DNA of 18,496 nt from Treponema sp. (GTDB lineage: Bacteria; Spirochaetota; Spirochaetia; Treponematales; Breznakiellaceae): NCBI GenBank assembly GCA_031258265.1, contig JAIRNB010000138.1:1-18496 (forward strand), given 5' to 3'. This document shows positions 12,695 to 18,496 of the stretch, in pieces. The position numbers and the translations under genes were made by a program. Numbering within the stretch: the first letter of the stretch is position 1; every line of letters starts with the position of its first letter. Below the pieces are notes generated by a model, which worked only from the letters and a program-made list of their open reading frames with translations, had not been told where the DNA came from and searched no databases.

Positions 12695-13912
12695 ATGAGG
12701 TTCTTTAATAAGTCCGCAAAATTAGACGATGTTTGTTACGATATTCGGGGGCCGGTGCTTAAAGAGGCGAAGCGGCTGGAGGATGAGGGATTCCATATCC
12801 TCAAACTAAACATTGGGAATCCCGGGGCCTTCGGTTTTAACGCGCCGGACGAGATCATCCATGACATGATCATAAATCTGCAAAATGCCCAGGGTTACTG
12901 CGATTCCCACGGCCTCTTTTCCGCCCGGAAGGCGGTTATGCAGGATTTTCAGTCCCGGGGAGTCAAGGGCATAGAAATCGACGATATTTGGATCGGCAAC
13001 GGGGTAAGCGAACTTATCATGATCGCCATGCAGGGGCTTTTGGACTCCGGCGACGAGGTGCTTGTTCCCATGCCGGATTACCCCCTGTGGACCGCCGCGG
13101 TGACCCTTTCCGGCGCCAGGGCGGTACACTACCTCTGCGATGAAAGCGCCGGATGGAATCCCGATCTGGATGATATTCGTTCCAAGGTAAGCGGCCGGAC
13201 CAAGGCTATCGTGGTTATCAACCCCAATAATCCTACCGGGGCGGTTTACAGCCGTTCCACCCTGGAAGGTATTGCCGCCATAGCCAGGGAACACGAGCTT
13301 ATCGTTTACGCCGATGAGATATACGACCGGATCACCTACGACGGAGCCCGGCATATCCCCATGGCCTCCGTGGCGGAAGACATTCTTACCATCAGTTTTA
13401 ACGGCATGAGCAAGGCCTACCGGGCGGCGGGTTTCCGGGCCGGTTGGATGGTTCTTTCGGGGAACAAGAAAGCCGCCGCGGGCTATGTGGAAGGACTGGA
13501 GATCCTCTGTAACATGCGGCTCTGCGCCAATGTGCCCGCCCAGTACGGCATCCAGACGGCCCTGGGGGGCTACCAGAGCATCAACGACCTTGTTCTGCCC
13601 GGAGGCCGCCTTAAAGAACAGCGAGATACGGCGGTGGGTATCACAAACAGTATCCCCGGTTTATCGGTGGTGATACCCCAGGGGGCCCTGTACTGTTTCC
13701 CGAAAATCGATGTAAAGCGTTTTAACATCACCGATGATGAACGCTTTATCCTGGATCTGCTCCGGGAACAGCATATCCTGCTGGTCCACGGTACGGGCTT
13801 TAACTGGAAAGACCCGGATCATTTCCGTATCGTCTTTCTCCCGGACAAGGATACCCTGACGGACGCCCTGCGCCGGCTGGCTGTCTTTTTAGAGCATTAC
13901 CGGCAGCCATAG
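12695..13912 (+). CDS. alaA: Alanine aminotransferase AlaA (glutamate-pyruvate transaminase)
   Basis: A 405-residue PLP enzyme that interconverts pyruvate plus glutamate with alanine plus 2-oxoglutarate, the main alanine-forming step. It matches E. coli AlaA along its whole length, including identical size: KLDDVCYDIRGPVLKEAKRLE, LKLNIGNP, AQGYCDSHGLFSARKA, NGVSELI, PDYPLWTAAV, NPNNPTGAVYS (Asn179 for PLP), YADEIYD (Asp207 and Tyr210), the Schiff-base Lys240 in NGMSKAYR, GFRAGWMV and MRLCANVPAQYGIQTALGGYQS. The substrate-carboxylate arginine is in HFRIV near the C-terminus. The start at ATG 12695 aligns with the family start. It is the second gene after a membrane-anchored helical protein, and faces the convergent hydroxyacid dehydrogenase across a strong hairpin. 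Confidence 0.96.
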   Translation: MRFFNKSAKLDDVCYDIRGPVLKEAKRLEDEGFHILKLNIGNPGAFGFNAPDEIIHDMIINLQNAQGYCDSHGLFSARKAVMQDFQSRGVKGIEIDDIWIGNGVSELIMIAMQGLLDSGDEVLVPMPDYPLWTAAVTLSGARAVHYLCDESAGWNPDLDDIRSKVSGRTKAIVVINPNNPTGAVYSRSTLEGIAAIAREHELIVYADEIYDRITYDGARHIPMASVAEDILTISFNGMSKAYRAAGFRAGWMVLSGNKKAAAGYVEGLEILCNMRLCANVPAQYGIQTALGGYQSINDLVLPGGRLKEQRDTAVGITNSIPGLSVVIPQGALYCFPKIDVKRFNITDDERFILDLLREQHILLVHGTGFNWKDPDHFRIVFLPDKDTLTDALRRLAVFLEHYRQP

Positions 13913-13920
13913 GCCGCCGC

Positions 13921-13980
13921 GGGGCATCATGCCCCCAAATTTAAGCGGTTGTTGTTCAAAAACTGAAGTTTTTGAACAAC
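13921..13980. terminator. Two perfect hairpins between convergent genes, probable bidirectional terminator
   Basis: GGGGCAT-C-ATGCCCC (13921-13935) is followed by GTTGTTCAAAAACT (13951-13964), paired exactly with AGTTTTTGAACAAC (13967-13980). They lie between the alaA stop (13912) and the end of the hydroxyacid dehydrogenase (13985). The second stem has A- and T-rich inner arms and could act on both strands, though a clear T-run outside the stem is missing. Its tip resembles that of 2163-2198, and it shares an 18-base start with 11728. Confidence 0.6.
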
Positions 13981-13984
13981 ACTA

Positions 13985-14953
13985 TTAACCGGGAATCCGG
14001 TAGCCGGTTTTGAAGTCCACCAGGCTGGCGAGGCTTTCTCCCTTTACAAAGCGGGCGGCGTTTTCCAGATTCAGCTTTGTCATGTACTGGCCGGTCTCGT
14101 ACATGTTGCGGCCCCCCGCGATATGGGGGGTGATCACCGCCCCCTCAAGCTTCCAGAGCCGGTGCCCCGCAGGCAGGGGTTCGGGGCTGGTTACGTCCAG
14201 GGCGGCGGCAAAGATATGCCCGGATTCCAGGGCGTCGCAGAGGGCCTCCGTATCAATGGCCGATCCCCGGCCGCCGTTCACGATAACCGCCCCCTTCTTC
14301 ATTCCGGCAAGCCGGGCTCTGCTGATGATCCCCTGGGTTTCCTTTACCCCCGGCAGGGCCAGGGCCAGGATGTCCGCCCGGGGCAAAAGCTCATCCAGTT
14401 TGTCCTGCAGGTAAAGCTCATCCACGCCCTCCGGCTTTGGCTGCGGTGTCCGGCGGATGCCGATAACATGGGCCCCCAGGGCCTTCATCCGCCAGGCGTA
14501 GCCGGCGCCAATGTCCCCCAGGCCCAGGACCAGTACGGTGGAACCCAGGATACTCCACACCTGCCCACGGAACTGCCAGCGCTCCCTGTTCTGCTCGTCC
14601 CGGTACAGGTGCAGTTTTTTTAGAACCTGCAGGGTCGCCGCCACCATGTGTTCCGAAACCCCGTGCCCATAGACTCCGGTGGCGCAGCTTAAGAGTACGC
14701 CGGGGCCCAGTTCCCCGTTGCAATACCCGTCGGTCCCCGCGGACTGGAGCTGTACCCACTTGAGCCGGGGACACTTTTTAATAAAATCCGGTTTGGGGCT
14801 GCCAAAGATGACGGTAATATCCCCGGCTTCTTCGGCGCTTATGTTCCCCGTGTCTTCCCCTTCGTTAAAGAGGATCGTATAACCCGGCAGGGCTTTGGGG
14901 AGTTCCCGCCTGAAATTCTCATCCGCCGCAAATAACACAAGAGCCTTATCCAT
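13985..14953 (-). CDS. D-2-hydroxyacid dehydrogenase, NAD-binding
   Basis: A 322-residue member of the D-isomer-specific 2-hydroxyacid dehydrogenase family, which reduces 2-oxoacids to D-2-hydroxyacids with NAD(P)H. The nucleotide-binding domain has VLVLGLGDIG (141-149, GxGxxG). The catalytic residues are in place: Arg229 (NGGRGSAID), Glu258 (SPEPLP) and His277 (TPHIAGG). The flanking N-terminal catalytic domain has WVQLQSAGTDG (67-76) and GVSEHMVA. Three consecutive arginine-type residues after the beta2 strand (GIRRTP) hint at NADPH preference, which is uncertain. The substrate cannot be read from sequence: hydroxypyruvate, glyoxylate and pyruvate-like acids are all candidates. I chose ATG 14953 because GGAGG (14960-14964) sits 6 bases upstream and a 15-codon extension to 14998 is not family-like. 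It may be co-transcribed with yhhQ (93-base gap). Confidence 0.88.
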   Translation of the reverse strand: MDKALVLFAADENFRRELPKALPGYTILFNEGEDTGNISAEEAGDITVIFGSPKPDFIKKCPRLKWVQLQSAGTDGYCNGELGPGVLLSCATGVYGHGVSEHMVAATLQVLKKLHLYRDEQNRERWQFRGQVWSILGSTVLVLGLGDIGAGYAWRMKALGAHVIGIRRTPQPKPEGVDELYLQDKLDELLPRADILALALPGVKETQGIISRARLAGMKKGAVIVNGGRGSAIDTEALCDALESGHIFAAALDVTSPEPLPAGHRLWKLEGAVITPHIAGGRNMYETGQYMTKLNLENAARFVKGESLASLVDFKTGYRIPG

Positions 14954-14962
14954 GGGGCGCCT

Positions 14963-15011
14963 CCAAAAGTTGATTTTTAGACCGGCCGCGGCGCTCATGC
15001 GCGGCTTTTGG
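14963..15011 (-). promoter_or_regulatory. Leader inverted repeat that could mask the ribosome-binding site of the dehydrogenase
   Basis: On the minus strand CCAAAAG (15005-15011) can pair with CTTTTGG (14963-14969), enclosing a smaller CCGCG/CGCGG stem (14986-15004). The downstream arm shares its last two Gs with the Shine-Dalgarno GGAGG (14960-14964). Partial masking of the ribosome-binding site is therefore possible. The outer stem is short and the loop long, so the effect may be small. Confidence 0.3.
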
Positions 15012-15046
15012 ACCGGGACACGGAACCATAAGAACTTTACACTATT

Positions 15047-15838
15047 TCAGGCGGCATTGAAATGAAAGGGATTGTACTTTACCCCCCGGTCATAGGCGTC
15101 GATCCCTTCCCCCCGTTTAAGGGCCCGGACCGCCAGATAAGTTACCGGGGTCATGATAACTTCGATAAGGCATTTGAGGAAATAATTGGTCAGGACCAGG
15201 CTGAGAAAAAGCCCCCAGCCGAAAACACCGGTAAGGGAGGCCGTCAGCACAAAGACCAGGCTGTCCAGGAATTCCCCCACCAGGGTGGAACCGATGGTCC
15301 GCATCCAGAGCCGCCGCCCCCCCATAAGGACCTTCATCCGGGAAAGGACCACGGAATTAGAGAATTCCCCCACCCAGTAACCTAAAAGGCTGGCCAGGGC
15401 GATACCCCCGGTGCTTATCCCCCCAAGAATGGCGTCGTAGGCGCCGCTGCCGGCATAGCCCTCCCATTCGGCATTCCCCGGCAGAGCCCGGAGGACAAAA
15501 AAAGCGGCGCTGGTCAGGGCCAGGGCGGCAAAACCGGTCCAAATAACCCGCCGGCCGGCCCGGAATCCGTAAACTTCGGTAAGAATATCGGCAAAGACAT
15601 AGGAAAGGGGGAACAGCAAGGTGCCGCCGTCAAAGGCCAGGGGCAGGGGGGGAATCCCCAGGATACCAAACAGGGAAAAGCCCAGGTCTACGATTTTGGC
15701 GGAGGAGGCCACATTGCTGATAATAAGGACCGCCACAAAGGCGGCCATTACCAGGTCAAGGTAACGGAAGGACCGGACGGCTTCCGGTACGGCTGTTTCC
15801 GGGGCCGGTTCCGCGGGAGGAGGATCAAAAGACGACAT
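15047..15838 (-). CDS. yhhQ: Queuosine precursor transporter YhhQ family
   Basis: A 263-residue inner-membrane protein of the COG1738/YhhQ family, which imports queuosine precursors (preQ0/preQ1 or related bases) for modifying tRNA wobble guanine. After a Pro-rich N-terminal extension (about 1-25), about six membrane helices carry the family motifs: ISNVASSAKIVDLG (40-53), the very characteristic FPLSYVFADILTEVYGFRAGRRVIW (76-100), GYWVGEFSNS and the GSTLVGEFLDSLVF segment (183-196). I take the start as ATG 15838, with AAGGAGG 7 bases upstream (15846-15852); the longer frame to 15916 would read through the riboswitch. It lies 96 bases after glgP on the same strand, and its leader contains a preQ1-type riboswitch, which independently supports the substrate. 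Confidence 0.93.
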   Translation of the reverse strand: MSSFDPPPAEPAPETAVPEAVRSFRYLDLVMAAFVAVLIISNVASSAKIVDLGFSLFGILGIPPLPLAFDGGTLLFPLSYVFADILTEVYGFRAGRRVIWTGFAALALTSAAFFVLRALPGNAEWEGYAGSGAYDAILGGISTGGIALASLLGYWVGEFSNSVVLSRMKVLMGGRRLWMRTIGSTLVGEFLDSLVFVLTASLTGVFGWGLFLSLVLTNYFLKCLIEVIMTPVTYLAVRALKRGEGIDAYDRGVKYNPFHFNAA

Positions 15839-15845
15839 ACCGGTT

Positions 15846-15888
15846 CCTCCTTGTTTTGGTAAGGCGGGTATAAGCTGGGATACCGCCG
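15846..15888 (-). promoter_or_regulatory. PreQ1-I-type riboswitch in the yhhQ leader (translational)
   Basis: On the minus strand, stem P1 is GGCGG (15883-15887) with CCGCC (15863-15867). The base just before the second arm is C15868, the position of the ligand-pairing cytosine in the class. Loop 1 starts with U and contains CAG (15875-15877), then UUAUA. The tail reads UUACCAAAACAAGG, nearly the same as the UUAACAAAACAAGG tail of the Thermoanaerobacter tengcongensis preQ1 aptamer. Predicted P2 pairs are C15877 with G15850 and G15875 with C15853, as in that structure. The pairing G is the first G of the Shine-Dalgarno AAGGAGG, so ligand binding should hide it and lower translation of the transporter. 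Recognised by eye from established knowledge of the class; loop 1 is a few bases longer than in that example. Confidence 0.75.
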
Positions 15889-15905
15889 GGGACTCAGGGG
15901 TCCCG

Positions 15906-15926
15906 AAAAAATACACGCGAAGCGCG
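15906..15926 (-). terminator. Weak terminator-like hairpin after glgP
   Basis: On the minus strand, 9 bases past the glgP stop, CGCG-CTT-CGCG (15916-15926) is followed by TGTA and TTTTTT (15906-15911). The stem is only 4 bp, so termination may be partial, letting glgP transcripts continue into the yhhQ leader. Confidence 0.3.
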
Positions 15927-15934
15927 GCAGCCTC

Positions 15935-18475
15935 CTACGCCCACTTGATAAGCCCGGTCCGGTAGGGATGCACCAGGGCCTCGTGTTTGGGAAGGATACG
16001 GACCGTATGGCCCTGCATGCCTGTGCTTTCACATTCGATCTTCACCTGGAACAGGTTGATATTATCCTCACAACCGGCATGCTTCATTTCAACACAGGAG
16101 GCGTGTTCAATATTGGAACCCTGGTTGGAGACCGACCCGTGGTAGAGTTCTACCTTGAGTTCCTCGGGATGCAGTATCCCAAGATCAATAAAGGCCGTTA
16201 CCGTAAGGGAATCCCCCCGCTGCATCACCGGCTTAAAATTGGACTCGATCTTGACGATTTTAAGGGCGGCCCAGGCCTGGGACAGCCTGTCAAAGTAAGC
16301 CGCCAGGGACTTGGCCTCCGCGTAATCATCCTTCACGATCCGGCGGTAATTTTTAAGGGCGGGCAGGTAGAACTTGTTGGAATAGTCTATCAACATCCGG
16401 TGGCTGGACATGGAATGGCCGATCTGCTTCATGCAGTTCTTCATCATCTTGATCCATTCGCGGGGAAGACCGTCCCTGCCCCGCTGGTAGAACAGGGGCA
16501 CAATTTCCCGCTCCAAAAGGTCGTAGAGGGCCTTACTTTCCACATCGTCCTGAAGCCTTTCATCGCTGTACTGTTCACCCTGGCCGATAGCCCAACCCAC
16601 CTCGGCGTTGTAAGCCTCGTCCCACCAGCCGTCAAGGATGGAACAGTTGAGGACCCCGTTCATAGAGGCTTTCATACCGCTGGTGCCGCTGGCCTCCATG
16701 GGCCGGCGGGGGGTGTTAAGCCACACATCCCCCCCGGAGGTAAGGTAACGGGCCACCGTCATGTCGTAGTTTTCCACAAAGACAATACGGCTGGTAACAT
16801 CGTATTTTTCCGCAAAGTGGATGATCTCCCGGATCAGGTCCTTGCCGGGCATGTCATGGGGATGGGCCTTGCCGGCAAAGATAAGCTGTACCGGCCGGTC
16901 GTTGTCCTTTACCAGCCGGAGCAGCCGTTCCGGGTCCCGGAGCAGCAGATTCCCCCGCTTATAGGTGGCAAAGCGGCGGGCAAAGCAGAGGGTAAGGGCA
17001 TAGGGAGAAAGGGCGTCCTCCGCCTGGCCGGCATAATGCCGCTCCGATCCGGTCCGGTCTATCCGCCGGCGAATCCGTTCCCGTACAAAGGCCACCAGCC
17101 GTTCCCGGCGGCGCTCGTGGGTCCGCCACAGTTCCTCATCGGAAATCCGGTCCATCCGGTCCCAAATGTCCAGGTCCGTGGGTTCTTCCTCAAAATGGGG
17201 CCCAAAATAGCGATCCAAAAGGTCCACCATGCCGCTGGACACCCAGGTCCGGGGGTGAACCCCATTGGTCACATGGTCGATAGGAACCTCGTCCAGGGGA
17301 AGCCCCGGCCACAGGCCCTTCCACATCACCCGGGAAACCTCCCCGTGGAGCCTGGCGACACCGTTGGCGTAGGCCGCCAGTTTAAGGGCCAGCACGGTCA
17401 TACAGAAGGTTTCATGGTCATCGCCGGGATTCTCCCGACCCAGGGCCAGGAAATCCTTCCAGGAAATCCCCAGAATCTGGGGCCAGGAACGCATGTATTT
17501 ATCCAGGAGGGCAATGTCAAAACGCTCGTTCCCCGCGGGAACCGGGGTATGGGTGGTAAAGATATTGGTAGGCCACACCGCTTCCCTAGCCTCCGCGAAG
17601 CTCAGGCCCCTGTCCGCCATTACTTCCCGGATTCGTTCCAGACCCATAAAAGCCGCGTGGCCTTCGTTCATGTGGGTGGCCGCGGGGTTGATCCCCAAAG
17701 CCCGCAGGGCCCGGATACCCCCTATCCCCAGGAGGATCTCCTGCTGTATCCGGGTTTCCTTATCGCCGCCGTAGAGGGCGGCGGTAACATTTCGAATATC
17801 CGGCGGATTCTCCTCGATGTTCGTATCCAGCAGGAACAGGGAAGAACGGCCCACCTTAACTTCCCAAATTTGGGCCACCGCCTGACGGCCCGCCATATCT
17901 ACGGTTATCTTGATAGGGTTCCCGTCCTTGCCGGTCCGCCGTTCCACCGGCATGTTGTACCAGTCGTTCTCCGGATAACTCTCCTGCTGGAACCCGTCGG
18001 CGTTAAGAACCTGCTTAAAATAACCCTGGCGGTAGAGAAGCCCCACCCCCACCAGGGGAAGCCCCATATCGGAGGATGTCTTCATGTGATCCCCGGAGAG
18101 AATCCCCAGGCCCCCGGAATAGATAGGCAGGGATATATCCATGCCGTATTCCATGGAGAAGTAGGCCACCACTTCCTTTTTGCCGCCCCGGTACCAGGTA
18201 TCCCCCTTCTTATACCGCTGAAACCGGTCATGCACATCCTTGAGGGCGGCCAGGTAAGAATCGTCCTTGGCCGCCAGGGTAAGCCGTTCCGGACTTACCA
18301 TTCCCAGAGCCTTGATAGGACTCTGCTGGGACTTCAGCCATGCGTCATAATCAAGCCGGATAAAAAGCTGAACCGCATCGTAATTCCATGACAGCCAGAG
18401 GTTACGGGCTATCTCTTCCAGGGGTTTTAAGGGAGCCGGAAGCCTTGGTTTAACGGTGTAAGTGGAAATATTCAT
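15935..18475 (-). CDS. glgP: Glycogen (alpha-glucan) phosphorylase, GT35, with DUF3417-type N-terminus
   Basis: An 846-residue cytoplasmic enzyme that splits alpha-1,4-glucan with phosphate to give glucose-1-phosphate. It belongs to the bacterial/archaeal branch with an N-terminal DUF3417-like domain (PRLPAPLKPLEEIARNLWLSWN, about 10-31). Catalytic-domain signatures: VAYFSMEYGMDISLPIYSGGLGILSGDH (103-130), THMNEGHAAF (267-276), TTHTPVPAGNERF (307-319), VTNGVHPRTW, ARRFATYKR (499-507) and the PLP site EASGTSGMKASMNG with the probable Schiff-base Lys602, followed by DGWWDE. The last about 100 residues form a beta-rich domain. The ATG at 18475 begins the normal family N-terminus; its ribosome-binding site is weak. 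All motifs look intact. The role would be mobilising stored glycogen. It is the first visible gene of the minus-strand set leading to yhhQ. Confidence 0.95.
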   Translation of the reverse strand: MNISTYTVKPRLPAPLKPLEEIARNLWLSWNYDAVQLFIRLDYDAWLKSQQSPIKALGMVSPERLTLAAKDDSYLAALKDVHDRFQRYKKGDTWYRGGKKEVVAYFSMEYGMDISLPIYSGGLGILSGDHMKTSSDMGLPLVGVGLLYRQGYFKQVLNADGFQQESYPENDWYNMPVERRTGKDGNPIKITVDMAGRQAVAQIWEVKVGRSSLFLLDTNIEENPPDIRNVTAALYGGDKETRIQQEILLGIGGIRALRALGINPAATHMNEGHAAFMGLERIREVMADRGLSFAEAREAVWPTNIFTTHTPVPAGNERFDIALLDKYMRSWPQILGISWKDFLALGRENPGDDHETFCMTVLALKLAAYANGVARLHGEVSRVMWKGLWPGLPLDEVPIDHVTNGVHPRTWVSSGMVDLLDRYFGPHFEEEPTDLDIWDRMDRISDEELWRTHERRRERLVAFVRERIRRRIDRTGSERHYAGQAEDALSPYALTLCFARRFATYKRGNLLLRDPERLLRLVKDNDRPVQLIFAGKAHPHDMPGKDLIREIIHFAEKYDVTSRIVFVENYDMTVARYLTSGGDVWLNTPRRPMEASGTSGMKASMNGVLNCSILDGWWDEAYNAEVGWAIGQGEQYSDERLQDDVESKALYDLLEREIVPLFYQRGRDGLPREWIKMMKNCMKQIGHSMSSHRMLIDYSNKFYLPALKNYRRIVKDDYAEAKSLAAYFDRLSQAWAALKIVKIESNFKPVMQRGDSLTVTAFIDLGILHPEELKVELYHGSVSNQGSNIEHASCVEMKHAGCEDNINLFQVKIECESTGMQGHTVRILPKHEALVHPYRTGLIKWA

Positions 18476-18496
18476 AATTTAAGCTTATGCCTGCGG

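Noticed and set aside
15968..18391. An 807-codon open frame on the plus strand opposite glgP
   Set aside because: It is the exact antisense of a well-conserved phosphorylase, rich in His/Pro/Gly with no family-like motifs. GC-rich codon bias on the real strand keeps this frame open.
1..18496. tRNA or rRNA genes
   Set aside because: No cloverleaf with a GTTCRANNC-type T-arm or any rRNA-like segment was recognised by eye on either strand; a covariance search was not possible.

Overview
The window looks like chromosomal DNA from a spirochaete, most likely a gut-type Treponema. This rests on the gene families present (a glycogen phosphorylase with the DUF3417-type N-terminus, a lone OadG, a PtsN-like IIA without a sugar permease, a TlyC-like CBS protein, an HD-GYP protein) and on the mid-to-high GC composition. 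It is an inference from gene content, not a database match.

Layout. (1) 1-336: an AT-rich MazF-type toxin gene, preceded by the last five codons of what is probably its antitoxin; it looks foreign. (2) 337-2259: minus-strand small genes, namely a stand-alone oxaloacetate decarboxylase gamma subunit, a PtsN/fructose-type PTS IIA, a coding remnant upstream of it and an unrecognised small membrane protein, separated by short perfect inverted repeats. (3) 2260-3438: a minus-strand aldo/keto reductase with a C-terminal two-cluster ferredoxin domain and a good sigma70-type promoter. (4) 3439-4239: an 800-base gene-free region holding about a dozen different near-perfect hairpins, then a candidate promoter with direct repeats. 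(5) 4240-9087: a tightly packed plus-strand five-gene ABC importer of the nickel/peptide family (binding protein, two permeases, two short ATPases). (6) 9076-11558: minus-strand CNNM/TlyC-like CBS protein and, upstream of it in the same operon, a degenerate HD-GYP protein. (7) 11804-13912: plus-strand unrecognised membrane-anchored helical protein followed by the alanine aminotransferase AlaA. (8) 13985-18475: minus-strand glycogen phosphorylase, a queuosine-precursor transporter (YhhQ) and a D-2-hydroxyacid dehydrogenase.

The best regulatory discovery is a compact preQ1-I-type riboswitch in the leader of yhhQ (about 15846-15888, minus strand). Its stem, binding cytosine, CAG segment and A-rich tail can be matched nucleotide by nucleotide to the known class, and the tail runs into the Shine-Dalgarno sequence, implying translational control of the transporter by the end product of the salvage pathway.

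The strangest structure is the family of perfect small-loop palindromes that fills the gene-free gaps (378-480, 845-877, 1505-1539, 2163-2198, 3523-4032, 13921-13980). The arms differ from one hairpin to the next, but short apical cores recur. I cannot assign them a function.
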